From an uncultured Flavobacteriaceae bacterium (GTDB taxonomy: Bacteria > Bacteroidota > Bacteroidia > Flavobacteriales > Flavobacteriaceae): a stretch of DNA of 64,000 bases. How positions within the stretch are numbered: the stretch's first letter is position 1; each line of letters begins with the position of its first letter. Under the pieces are notes generated by a model. That model had not been told where the DNA came from and did no database searches. It saw nothing but the letters and a program-made list of their open reading frames with translations. Below are positions 45,499-54,657 of the stretch, piece after piece. A program made the position numbers and the translations under genes. The stretch lies in NCBI GenBank assembly GCA_947497145.1, contig CANMFQ010000004.1, forward strand, positions 194,560 through 258,559. The letters run 5' to 3'.

Positions 45499-46574
45499 TA
45501 TAATGCATTAAAATCACCTACAGACTCTGCTATAGCACTCTTAGAAAGCGTAGAACCATTATGTATCATTATGCGATACTTAAAAGTAACAGACTCACCC
45601 TTTACCAATTTAAAATCTAAGGTCTTTTCTCCATTAGAAAAAATAGCTTGACCTAAGGGGTTAGCAGCAAAAAGACCGTAGCCCCTTGCATGCCAATAGG
45701 TAGGGTATCCAACATTTTTTTGATGATCTATCATGGTAATTGAAACTGTTTCGTTTTCCATTGTACCTTCTAGTTTTACCCATTTATTTCGGGTACCCCA
45801 AACATCATTCCCTGTAGCTCCTTCACTAGCAAAATAATTACCATTTACGCCTTCATTATTCAACGCTTTTACTTCGGTGAGGTTACCTTCAGCATCAGTA
45901 TACATTGCAGGCTTATCTGATGGCATTTCCAATTCTCTTGCAACACGTATACCTATCATCCCTTCTTTGTTGTCTTTAAAAGAAACATCCTCCAATGCCT
46001 TTAAGGTTGTTATTCGATCAATAAATCTGGTTGTACCTTCTTCATGAAAAATAAATTCCGTTGTTTCCTCTAAAAGATTTACATCTTTTGGTGATTGCCA
46101 CATCGCTTTAATTGTTAATGCTCCTTTTTCCTCATCAATCTTTACTATTTCTTGATGATAAATAGTACCGTATTTATGTTTCTCTTCTTCAGGAATTGCA
46201 TACGAATTATTCCAAAAATCCAACCCATTAACATCTCCATAATTAAACCAAAGTCCTGCATGATGTGGATGATCAACACGTTCATTAGGGCGTGGTTCAT
46301 ACGGAAATCCCCTTGTTACTATCTTCCCACTCTTGGTTTTAACAGGAAACAATATAGGTTTTGGTGTTTTGCCATCATAAACATAACTAGTAAAATGCTC
46401 ACCATGAATTTGCACGTCAATTTTCTTATGTGCTGTATCACTAATAAATGTAACACCCGAACTAGGTGCTACCTCATTTCCTACAACATTCACCTCTTTA
46501 GCTTCTTTTTTCTCCTTACAAGATCCAAAAAATAACGCAACGCTTATTACGCAAAATACAATCCTTTTTATCAT
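45498..46574 (-). CDS. DUF6807 (PmoA-like) lipoprotein
   Basis: Started at MIKRIVFCVISVALFFGSCKEK (lipoprotein signal), 358 residues. The domain has RPNERVDHPHHAGLWFNYGDVNGLDFWNN and TYWHARGYGLFAANPLG, characteristic of the family labelled PmoA-like or DUF6807. Despite the label it has no clear link to methane oxidation. It is regularly seen in Bacteroidota next to Gfo/Idh oxidoreductases and DUF1080 proteins, where it probably takes part in oligosaccharide processing outside the cytoplasm. The activity is unknown. It lies between the two partner gene types here. Confidence 0.85.
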   Translation of the reverse strand: MIKRIVFCVISVALFFGSCKEKKEAKEVNVVGNEVAPSSGVTFISDTAHKKIDVQIHGEHFTSYVYDGKTPKPILFPVKTKSGKIVTRGFPYEPRPNERVDHPHHAGLWFNYGDVNGLDFWNNSYAIPEEEKHKYGTIYHQEIVKIDEEKGALTIKAMWQSPKDVNLLEETTEFIFHEEGTTRFIDRITTLKALEDVSFKDNKEGMIGIRVARELEMPSDKPAMYTDAEGNLTEVKALNNEGVNGNYFASEGATGNDVWGTRNKWVKLEGTMENETVSITMIDHQKNVGYPTYWHARGYGLFAANPLGQAIFSNGEKTLDFKLVKGESVTFKYRIMIHNGSTLSKSAIAESVGDFNAL

Positions 46575-46584
46575 AACTACATTA

Positions 46585-47943
46585 TTAATATTGAAACACC
46601 TTACCACCGGCTAACACATTCTGAGTAGCCTCATCAAACGTAGCTTTAAGCCCTGTTCGCAATGCTGCCGTAGTCATGATATTAGCAATAGAATGGTTGT
46701 AACCAGCTTCTATTGGTCCATTCGTTTTTTTGCGACTTCGTATACATTCCATCCAATTGAGCATGTGTAAAGAGGTCATATTGTCTGCACCTGTATTGGC
46801 AGAAGTTACTACCTTAGGTGCATTGTCTGCAAGGTTAAAAGGCATTAATCTATTGGGAGACATACCCATTGCTTTTGCATGCTTTTCAACCAAACCACCA
46901 TTATCACTGACCTTATTTGTATCTAGATTTAATTCGCCTCCATTTGAATAATAAATTTCTTTAGTACCTCCAGCAGAATTTGTAAATCTTGAAGAGTAGG
47001 TTACTTGAAAACCAGAACTCATATCATCGGCAGGACCATAATCAAAAACTGCCGACATAGTATCAAAGTTTTTTCTTCCATCTTTCCACAAATAAATACC
47101 TCCATTAGCGGCAACACTTCTTGGATGATTTAAACCTGAAAACCAATGAACAGTATCTATTTGATGTGACATCCACTGACCTGGTATACCTGAAGAATAA
47201 GGCCAAAACAACCTGTATTCTAAATATTTTCTAGGATCCCATGCCGCTTCTGGGCGATTCATTTGATACCGTTTCCAATCGGTATCTGATTCTCGTATCT
47301 CTTTGGTTAATTGTGGCAAACGCCATCTTCCCGGTTGGTTTACATTCCAGGTCATTTCAACCATAACAATATCTCCAAATTTACCTGATTTAATATAATC
47401 ATTTGCTGCGTGGTAGTTGGCGCCACTACGTCGCTGTGATCCTATTTGAAAAACAATACCCGATTCTTTAACAGCTTTTATACCTATGCGAGCATCTGCC
47501 ATAGTCTCGGCAAAGGGTTTTTCACAATACACATCTTTCTTTGCGTTGGCTGCTTGTACGGTATGTAATGCATGCTGAAAATCGGCTGTAGAAATAATTA
47601 CAGCATCAATTTTATTCTTATCATACATTTCTTCATTATTGCGCCATTGCTTTATCTTATTACCTGTTTTTTCTTTTATATAGGCTGCCCCTTCATCACG
47701 TCGACGATTCCAAATATCAGACACACCAACAATTTCAAAATTCTGCGCCTGAGAATGTCCATTAAAAGCAGGTATCAAAGCTCCTTTTGCTCGGTTTGAA
47801 AAACCTACAATACCTACACGAACACGATCATTTGCACCTAATATTTTTCTATAGCTCTTTGCACTCATAGCATTTGCTCCTAAAACGATTCCGCCAGATG
47901 CCAAGGCTGTTTTCTTAATAAAATTACGTCTTGCTTTTTCCAT
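46585..47943 (-). CDS. Gfo/Idh/MocA oxidoreductase, Tat-exported
   Basis: A 452-residue NAD(P)-dependent oxidoreductase. The start has a twin-arginine signal (RRNFIKKTALASGGIVLGANA). The Rossmann domain begins VRVGIVGFSNRAKGALIPAF, and CEKPFAETMADARIG carries the EKP catalytic-lysine motif. The C-terminal domain includes GIPGQWMSHQIDTVHWFSGL. Exported family members usually bind NAD(H) tightly and act on sugars in the periplasm; oxidation of a sugar C3 hydroxyl is the likely reaction with DUF1080 neighbours. Cotranscribed with its neighbours, 12 bp and 10 bp gaps. Confidence 0.9.
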   Translation of the reverse strand: MEKARRNFIKKTALASGGIVLGANAMSAKSYRKILGANDRVRVGIVGFSNRAKGALIPAFNGHSQAQNFEIVGVSDIWNRRRDEGAAYIKEKTGNKIKQWRNNEEMYDKNKIDAVIISTADFQHALHTVQAANAKKDVYCEKPFAETMADARIGIKAVKESGIVFQIGSQRRSGANYHAANDYIKSGKFGDIVMVEMTWNVNQPGRWRLPQLTKEIRESDTDWKRYQMNRPEAAWDPRKYLEYRLFWPYSSGIPGQWMSHQIDTVHWFSGLNHPRSVAANGGIYLWKDGRKNFDTMSAVFDYGPADDMSSGFQVTYSSRFTNSAGGTKEIYYSNGGELNLDTNKVSDNGGLVEKHAKAMGMSPNRLMPFNLADNAPKVVTSANTGADNMTSLHMLNWMECIRSRKKTNGPIEAGYNHSIANIMTTAALRTGLKATFDEATQNVLAGGKVFQY

Positions 47944-47955
47944 AATTAGTGTTTT

Positions 47956-49329
47956 TTAAAATTCTCTTACTTTAATGCTTTTAAAAGAAACTTTATCTCC
48001 GTGATCTTGTAACAAGATTAAACCCTGAGGTAGGCGACCAAAATTCTTCCATTTTTCATATTTACTTTTCTCAACAAGTGCTTTAAAAATTTGACTAAAT
48101 CGATCAAATTCAACCACCTTCACATGATTCAACCAATGTTCTACATGACCATTACGCACTACAATTCTGGCGTTATTCCATTTATTTACTCCCTTAAAGT
48201 TCTTACCTCTAGAGCTTCCGTTATTTTCGGCACGTATTAAATCATACAAAGAACCTACTGTTCGGTTTCCGTTCTTTCCTTTTTTAGCATCGGGGTGTTT
48301 TTTGTCATCTAAGATTTGAAATTCTAGACCAATAGCAGAGCCTTCCCCTTTATTCAATTCAGAATCTACAAAATACTTAATACCGCTATTAGCGCCTTCT
48401 GTCATTTTAAAATCGACACTCAATTCAAAATCACTAAAAGCATTCAGCGTCACTATGTCACCTCCATTACGAGATTCTGCTCCACCAGAAGACAATACGG
48501 TAAGTATGCCATCATTCATTTCCCATCCTTTTTGTGGAAATGTATCAGCCTTAGCCCCACGCCACCCATTGGTAGTTTTTCCATCCCAAAGTAAACGCCA
48601 ACCTGTACGCATTTCACTTTCTGTAAGCTGGTTCTTTAAATAGCTAATCTCAGGAACTTCCGGATCTACTTCTTTTCTGGCATTTTCTAAATTGGTTGTC
48701 AATATTTTAATATTTTTCCAACGTACCTTTTTTCCCTCTAAACTTTCATCATGAATACCGTGTACTTGAAAAGCAATAAAACCTTCAGCAGTAGTATCAT
48801 CAACTAAATTAGCACATTGGACATCGTTAATCCAAGTACGGATATTTGCACCGATAGCCTCAATTCTATAATGATTCCATTGCCCTCGCACAAACGCATT
48901 TTGCCCTTTAGGATTTCTTGATAATGGGTACAGCCAGCCATTTCTTGCCTCATCATACACTCCACCTGCCCACTTTCTGTTACTCGTTTCTATTTCACAT
49001 TGATAACCGTGCACTCTTCCATCCATATAATCAGGTGAACTTAGGCTTCTAAACTGTACGCCAGAATTTAATCCGTTTTCTACAAACACATCAAACTCCA
49101 ATATAAAATCACCATACTTCTTTTTGGTTGCCATAAAACTATTTGGCGTATTCAACCTAGATGTGCCAATAAGCTCTTGGTTTTTAATTTCATATTTGGC
49201 GTTCCCGTTTAATTGTTCAAAATTTTTCAAATCCTTTCCATTGAACAAGATTTCCCAATTCTCCTGAGCTGATAAGAATGCAGTTGATAAGCATGCTGCT
49301 ATTAGCAACAGTGTATTCATTTTTTTCAT
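47956..49329 (-). CDS. Tandem-DUF1080 secreted protein
   Basis: A 457-residue secreted protein (signal MNTLLLIAACLSTAFLSAQ) with two DUF1080 domains. The first (about 25-215) starts WEILFNGKDLKNFEQLNG and ends VRWKNIKIL. The second (about 240-457) starts WRLLWDGKTTNGWRGAKAD and ends VSFKSIKVREF. Each has the DG/NGxDL entry and a WNxxRI strand. First gene of the operon running to 44872. The operator at 49408-49425 lies 79 bp before its start. It likely cleaves or binds 3-keto-glycosides. Confidence 0.88.
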   Translation of the reverse strand: MKKMNTLLLIAACLSTAFLSAQENWEILFNGKDLKNFEQLNGNAKYEIKNQELIGTSRLNTPNSFMATKKKYGDFILEFDVFVENGLNSGVQFRSLSSPDYMDGRVHGYQCEIETSNRKWAGGVYDEARNGWLYPLSRNPKGQNAFVRGQWNHYRIEAIGANIRTWINDVQCANLVDDTTAEGFIAFQVHGIHDESLEGKKVRWKNIKILTTNLENARKEVDPEVPEISYLKNQLTESEMRTGWRLLWDGKTTNGWRGAKADTFPQKGWEMNDGILTVLSSGGAESRNGGDIVTLNAFSDFELSVDFKMTEGANSGIKYFVDSELNKGEGSAIGLEFQILDDKKHPDAKKGKNGNRTVGSLYDLIRAENNGSSRGKNFKGVNKWNNARIVVRNGHVEHWLNHVKVVEFDRFSQIFKALVEKSKYEKWKNFGRLPQGLILLQDHGDKVSFKSIKVREF

Positions 49330-49407
49330 TTAAAAATAGATTCTGGTTTATAGTTGTTTTTCTAGATCTACAAACATTATTTCCTATAAATCTAGAAAAT
49401 AATCTGC

Positions 49408-49425
49408 GTGAACGTTAACGAATAT
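49408..49425. promoter_or_regulatory. LacI-type operator between uxaC and DUF1080 operon
   Basis: The word gtgaacgttaacgaatat matches 16 of 18 bases of the right arm of the susC operator (38601-38618) and shares its CGTTAACG core. It lies 95 bp before the uxaC ATG and 79 bp before the start of the DUF1080 operon, so one site could control both directions. A separate perfect 10-bp inverted repeat (TTTTCTAGAT/ATCTAGAAAA, 49358-49367 and 49390-49399) lies between it and the DUF1080 gene. Confidence 0.72.
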
Positions 49426-49519
49426 AAAAAATATTTTTAACTTTCCATCGAAAACAAACAGTTTCTTGCATGTATTTTATATAAATTGCGACGATTTTAA
49501 TGGCCTTTAAATTATTCAT

Positions 49520-50926
49520 ATGAACCAACCAACAAAATTTATACACGATAATTTTCTACTTGAAAACAAATATGCCCAAGAGCTTTATCATGACTATGCT
49601 CGTGATATGCCCATTATTGATTACCACAATCACTTGAATACCCAAGAGATTGCTGAAAACAGAGTTTTCAATAATATTTCTGAGATATGGATTCATGGTG
49701 ATCATTATAAATGGCGAGCAATGCGAAGCCTTGGTGTAGCTGAAAAATACATTACAGGTTCGGCTTCAGATCTTGAAAAATTTGAAAAATGGGCGTTCAC
49801 CGTTCCGTATACCATGCGAAATCCATTGTATCACTGGACGCATATGGAACTGTATAGATACTTTGGCATAAGCGAACTTTTAACACCCAAAAGTGCAAAA
49901 TCCATTTACGCCGAAGCTTCTGAAAAATTGCAGACACCAGCATTCAGCTGTCAAAATTTATTATCAGGAATGAACGTAGATGCTTTATGTACTACCGATG
50001 ACCCTATTGATTCTTTAGAACACCATCAAAAACTTGCCAAAAGTGATTTTAAAACAAAAGTAAGCATGTCTTTTAGGCCAGATAAAGCCATCTTTATAGG
50101 TCTAGACTCCTACAATCCCTATATCCAAAAATTGGCACAAGCTTCTGGTATTACAATTGATTCTTATGATAGCCTTTGTGATGCGTTACGTAATCGTATT
50201 ACCTATTTTCATGACAATGGCTGCCGTGTTTGCGACCATGGTTTAGAACACTTATACGCCGAAGATTTTACAGAAAGTGAGGTGAAATCGATTTTTAAAA
50301 AGAAACAAGAAGGACAAGCACTAACCCAAAACGAAGTTTTTAAATTTCAAAGCGCAGTACTACTTTATCTTTCAGAATTATATCATGAGTTTGGTTGGGT
50401 ACAACAATTTCACTTGGGTGCTTTACGTAATAACAATAGTAGAATGCTAGCCCAATTAGGACCAGACACAGGTTGGGATTCTATTGGCGATTTTAAACAA
50501 GCACAAAGTCTTTCTAAATTTCTTAATACCCTAGACAGTAAAGACAAACTAACCAAAACCATCATTTACAACCTAAACCCAGCTGATAACGAAATGATGG
50601 CTGCTATGATTGGTAATTTTAATGACGGAAGCATTAAAGGTAAAGTGCAATTTGGTTCTGGCTGGTGGTTCTTAGACCAAAAACAGGGTATGATTGACCA
50701 AATGAATGCCTTGTCTAATATTGGCCTTATCAGTTGTTTTGTAGGTATGCTCACCGATTCTAGAAGCTTTCTTTCTTTTCCTAGACATGAGTATTTTAGA
50801 CGTATTTTGTGCAATCTATTTGGAAAAGATATTGAAAACGGCGAATTACCAAACGATATGGAATGGATTGGCAAGCTTACGCAAGATATTTGCTATAACA
50901 ATGCTAAGGAGTATTTTGATTTTTAA
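49520..50926 (+). CDS. uxaC: Glucuronate isomerase UxaC
   Basis: A 468-residue cytoplasmic enzyme of the amidohydrolase-related uronate isomerase family. The metal motif HxH is at DYHNHL (His36, His38). NRVFNNISEIWIHGDHYKWRAMR, NPLYHWTHMELYRYFGI and LCTTDDPIDSLEHH are strong family signatures, and length fits. It converts D-glucuronate to D-fructuronate or D-galacturonate to D-tagaturonate. It lies alone on the plus strand, divergent from the DUF1080 operon with the shared operator between, which suggests that the locus delivers a uronic acid. Confidence 0.95.
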   Translation: MNQPTKFIHDNFLLENKYAQELYHDYARDMPIIDYHNHLNTQEIAENRVFNNISEIWIHGDHYKWRAMRSLGVAEKYITGSASDLEKFEKWAFTVPYTMRNPLYHWTHMELYRYFGISELLTPKSAKSIYAEASEKLQTPAFSCQNLLSGMNVDALCTTDDPIDSLEHHQKLAKSDFKTKVSMSFRPDKAIFIGLDSYNPYIQKLAQASGITIDSYDSLCDALRNRITYFHDNGCRVCDHGLEHLYAEDFTESEVKSIFKKKQEGQALTQNEVFKFQSAVLLYLSELYHEFGWVQQFHLGALRNNNSRMLAQLGPDTGWDSIGDFKQAQSLSKFLNTLDSKDKLTKTIIYNLNPADNEMMAAMIGNFNDGSIKGKVQFGSGWWFLDQKQGMIDQMNALSNIGLISCFVGMLTDSRSFLSFPRHEYFRRILCNLFGKDIENGELPNDMEWIGKLTQDICYNNAKEYFDF

Positions 50927-51100
50927 TCCGCTATATGTTTTAAATATGGGGTCTAAGACATTTTTTTACTGCACTTAAGAGAGAAGAGAGATTCAGAAAG
51001 ATTCGGGAAACAAAAAACAAGAGCCAAGAAAAAGAGTCTTGTCTTGAGAGCTCAATGGTCTTTATACTCCTATTATTTCAAGTAAACGGTAGTTTTTAGA

Positions 51101-51132
51101 TGGCAGTTAGATGACATGCATTAAAAAATCTA
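51101..51132. repeat. Dispersed intergenic repeat, copy B
   Basis: Second copy of the 32-bp word described at 26706-26737, ending at the mutase stop codon. The DNA before it (50985-51065) is a patchwork of words such as aacaagagccaagaaa and gtcttgtcttgagagctc plus ggtctttata, as at copy A. The 203-bp gap 50927-51129 holds no gene. Confidence 0.65.
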
Positions 51133-53286
51133 CTCCTCCAACAAAATTTCAAGTAGCTCAATAGCGGCATCGCTAATTTTTGTTCCAGGACCAAAAATAG
51201 CGGCAGCACCAGCATCAAACAGGAATTGATAGTCTTGTTTTGGTATCACACCGCCTACAATGACCATGATGTCTTCACGCCCGTATTTTTTCAATTCTTC
51301 AATTACGGCAGGCACTAATGTTTTATGACCGGCTGCCAAAGAGGAAACCCCCAAAATATGCACATCATTTTCTACTGCTTGTTTCGCCGCCTCTGCCGGC
51401 GTTTGAAATAAAGGGCCAATATCTACGTCAAAGCCTAAGTCTGCATACGCTGTTGCCACTACTTTAGCACCTCGGTCATGACCATCTTGTCCCATTTTGG
51501 CAATCATAATACGTGGTCTACGTCCATCGTATTCTGCAAATTGGTCTGCCAAATCTTTTGCTTTTTGAAAACTCTCGTCGTCTTTTATTTCTTTTGAATA
51601 CACCCCTGAAAATGAATTTATTATCGCTTTATGCCTACCAAAAACAACTTCTAAGGCAGTGCTTATTTCGCCTAATGTTGCTCTGGCTCTGGCCGCTTTT
51701 ACAGCTAAAGCTAGCAAATTTTTATCTGGAGACAAATTTTCATCTCCAGCATTTATTTTCAATTGCGCTGCAGCGGTTAATTGCTGTATGGCTTCTGTAA
51801 CTTCCTTTTCATTTCTATTTTTTCGAGTTGCTTCCAACCGAGCTAACTGCTGCCGTCGCACCTCTTGATTGTCAACTTCTAAAATATGAAGCTCTTCCTC
51901 CTCACGCAACTGAAACTTATTAACGCCCACAATTACATCAGTATTACTATCAATACGTGCCTGTTTTAGCGCTGCTGCCTCTTCAATGCGCATTTTAGGA
52001 ATTCCAGCTTCTATCGCTTTGGTCATCCCTCCTAAATTCTCAACCTCTTCAATTAACGCCCATGCTTTATGCGCCAATTCATCGGTCAGCGATTCCACAT
52101 AAAAACTACCAGCCCAAGGGTCTACGGTTTTTGTTATTTTAGTTTCCTCTTGTAAAAACAATTGTGTTTCCCGTGCTATTCGTGCTGAAAAATCAGTAGG
52201 TAAGGCAATAGCTTCATCCAAGGCATTGGTATGTAAGCTTTGTGTTCCTCCAAAAATAGCCGCCGTAGCTTCTATAGTTGTTCGGGCTACGTTATTAAAA
52301 GGGTCTTGCTCTGTTAAACTCCATCCACTAGTTTGGCAATGAGTACGCAATGTCAGCGATTTATCATTTTTTGGATGAAATTGCTTTACCAGTTTTGCCC
52401 ACAACATTCTGGCAGCCCGCATTTTAGCAATTTCCATAAAATGATTCATACCAATACCCCAGAAAAAGGATAAACGCGGCGCAAAATCATCAATTTTCAA
52501 GCCGGCTTTAAGGCCCGTTTTAATATACTCCAAACCATCTGCTAAGGTATAAGCCAGCTCAATATCAGCAGTTGCTCCTGCCTCGTGCATATGATACCCA
52601 GAGATACTTATACTATTGAATTTAGGCATAAACTGACTTGTATATTCAAAAATATCAGCTACCAACTGCATGGATGGTTTTGGTGGATAGATATAGGTAT
52701 TGCGCACCATAAACTCCTTTAAAATATCATTTTGAATAGTTCCTGACAACGCTTTTAAAGGGACACCTTGCTCTTCAGCTGCTACAATATAAAATGCCAT
52801 GATGGGCAATACAGCTCCATTCATGGTCATTGAAACCGACATTTCACCTAACGGAATTCCATCAAACAATATTTTCATATCCTCAACAGAATCAATTGCC
52901 ACGCCTGCCTTACCTACATCACCAATCACCCGCTCATGGTCACTATCATAACCACGATGCGTAGGCAAATCAAAAGCCACGGATAACCCTTTCTGTCCTC
53001 CTTTTAAGTTTCTTCTATAAAAGGCATTACTTTCTTCTGCTGTAGAAAAACCTGCATATTGCCTAATAGTCCATGGTCTACGTACGTACATGGTAGAATA
53101 AGGGCCTCTGAGATACGGGGGTATTCCTGCTGCAAAATTGAGGTGTTCAAAAGTCTGTATATCTTCAGTGGTATACCGCTGTTTTACAGCTATTTTTTCT
53201 GCTGTTTCAAAAGAAGCGACAGTGCTTTTGTTAGCGGTTTTGCCTTGATGGTTTAGCACCAAATGCTGTACATTCTTTCTACTCAT
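51130..53286 (-). CDS. mutB: Methylmalonyl-CoA mutase large subunit
   Basis: A 718-residue catalytic subunit. The barrel has [44 protein letters not shown] and [14 protein letters not shown]. The C-terminal cobalamin domain has the base-off motif [11 protein letters not shown] (His near residue 604). It isomerises (R)-methylmalonyl-CoA to succinyl-CoA with adenosylcobalamin. I use the ATG at 53286, which overlaps the mutA stop by 8 bp; a GTG precedes it. It is the last gene of the propionyl-CoA cassette. No MeaB-type chaperone gene is adjacent. Confidence 0.96.
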   Translation of the reverse strand: MSRKNVQHLVLNHQGKTANKSTVASFETAEKIAVKQRYTTEDIQTFEHLNFAAGIPPYLRGPYSTMYVRRPWTIRQYAGFSTAEESNAFYRRNLKGGQKGLSVAFDLPTHRGYDSDHERVIGDVGKAGVAIDSVEDMKILFDGIPLGEMSVSMTMNGAVLPIMAFYIVAAEEQGVPLKALSGTIQNDILKEFMVRNTYIYPPKPSMQLVADIFEYTSQFMPKFNSISISGYHMHEAGATADIELAYTLADGLEYIKTGLKAGLKIDDFAPRLSFFWGIGMNHFMEIAKMRAARMLWAKLVKQFHPKNDKSLTLRTHCQTSGWSLTEQDPFNNVARTTIEATAAIFGGTQSLHTNALDEAIALPTDFSARIARETQLFLQEETKITKTVDPWAGSFYVESLTDELAHKAWALIEEVENLGGMTKAIEAGIPKMRIEEAAALKQARIDSNTDVIVGVNKFQLREEEELHILEVDNQEVRRQQLARLEATRKNRNEKEVTEAIQQLTAAAQLKINAGDENLSPDKNLLALAVKAARARATLGEISTALEVVFGRHKAIINSFSGVYSKEIKDDESFQKAKDLADQFAEYDGRRPRIMIAKMGQDGHDRGAKVVATAYADLGFDVDIGPLFQTPAEAAKQAVENDVHILGVSSLAAGHKTLVPAVIEELKKYGREDIMVIVGGVIPKQDYQFLFDAGAAAIFGPGTKISDAAIELLEILLEE

Positions 53287-54646
53287 CACCTAATCTTTTT
53301 TGTTCTACTTCTTCTGCCAACCGCTTTTCTAGAATAGGTTGAATCAAGGTTTTTCGAGCATTTATTTTTAAAAAAGGATACAGTTCGATGGTATCTTTCA
53401 TTTTATCATTTGGGTTTTGATAGCGATTTGTACCCACCAAAACCTCATCACCTGCCAAAAACCTCAGCTGTTCTTTTTTTGCGCTTTCTTGAATTTTTTT
53501 CTGAATAATATGCGCTTTCAATTGCTTTAAAAATCCACCTCCACTTTCAATTGATTTGAATAATTGCAATGCCTTTTCAGCCAATTGTTGGGTTATCGAT
53601 TCAATATAATAAGCTCCTTCGGCGGGGTTTTCAACTTTATCAAAATAGCTTTCGTTTTTCAATACCAATAGCTGGTTTAAAGCGATGCGCTCACCAAACT
53701 CATTATTTTTATGATAAATGGCATCATAAGGCATATTTATAACCGTATCAGCACCACCTAAAACGGCAGCCATACATTCGGTTGTTGTGCGTAACATATT
53801 GGTGTTATAATCATATAAAACCTTATTCCGTTTTGTTGGAATAGCGACAATATGGCAATTGGGTGATTGTTCATATTCAGTAGCCAAAGTATGCCATAAA
53901 AGGCGTAAAGCTCTAATTTTTGCGACTTCAAAAAAATAATTGGTTCCCACAGACACTTTAAAACACATGGGTGCCATTCCAATTTCACCACTTGCAAAAG
54001 TGTGTAAATATTCATGTGCATGTGCTATAGCATACCCCAATTGCTGCACTATGTCAGCACCTGCATTTTGGTATAACGAAAGGTCAACGCATAAAGCATG
54101 AATTTGTTTTCCAACAATACTATCGAGCAAGCTAAAATCATTTTTTAAACTCGAATACCAATTTCCTGTTCGTGCCAAATGCCCTATAATATCAATATTG
54201 AAATAAATATTCCCTAGGGCACTCCCAACATAATCTATTATAGATTGCACATAGCCCTCATCTATAAATTCAAACTCTAGATAAACTGGCGTTTCATTAA
54301 GATTGATATGCTGAAAAAGGATCTGAATTTTAATTTCTTTGGACGGAATAACAAACTGCACACTTTCTGCTCCTCGTGACAATGCTTTCAAAGCCTTCTC
54401 ATTTGCCTTTACCGCATTGCCTGCATAAATAGATTGCCCAATTCTCCAACCTTCATTCGTTTTCAAATTTGCGAATACTTCAACAGCATCATCAGCATGA
54501 TAAAAAGGTTTTACTTTGATTCCTTCGGGAGATTCCCAAACCAATGTTTCATTATAATCAGCACCTTTTAAATCATAGTGTATTTTCTGCTTCCACTGTT
54601 TAGCAGAAACGGGATGAAATTCATCAAACAAAGGAATATGGTTCAT
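53279..54646 (-). CDS. mutA: Methylmalonyl-CoA mutase small subunit
   Basis: A 455-residue mutase small-chain homolog. It resembles the barrel domain ([39 protein letters not shown] at the start, [15 protein letters not shown] and [22 protein letters not shown] later) but lacks a cobalamin-binding domain, as expected. It forms the heterodimer with the large subunit. It is 11 bp downstream of the carboxyltransferase gene and overlaps the mutB start. The subunit is somewhat shorter than many relatives, consistent with the missing B12 region. Confidence 0.92.
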   Translation of the reverse strand: MNHIPLFDEFHPVSAKQWKQKIHYDLKGADYNETLVWESPEGIKVKPFYHADDAVEVFANLKTNEGWRIGQSIYAGNAVKANEKALKALSRGAESVQFVIPSKEIKIQILFQHINLNETPVYLEFEFIDEGYVQSIIDYVGSALGNIYFNIDIIGHLARTGNWYSSLKNDFSLLDSIVGKQIHALCVDLSLYQNAGADIVQQLGYAIAHAHEYLHTFASGEIGMAPMCFKVSVGTNYFFEVAKIRALRLLWHTLATEYEQSPNCHIVAIPTKRNKVLYDYNTNMLRTTTECMAAVLGGADTVINMPYDAIYHKNNEFGERIALNQLLVLKNESYFDKVENPAEGAYYIESITQQLAEKALQLFKSIESGGGFLKQLKAHIIQKKIQESAKKEQLRFLAGDEVLVGTNRYQNPNDKMKDTIELYPFLKINARKTLIQPILEKRLAEEVEQKRLGDE

Positions 54647-54657
54647 ATTTAATGGTA

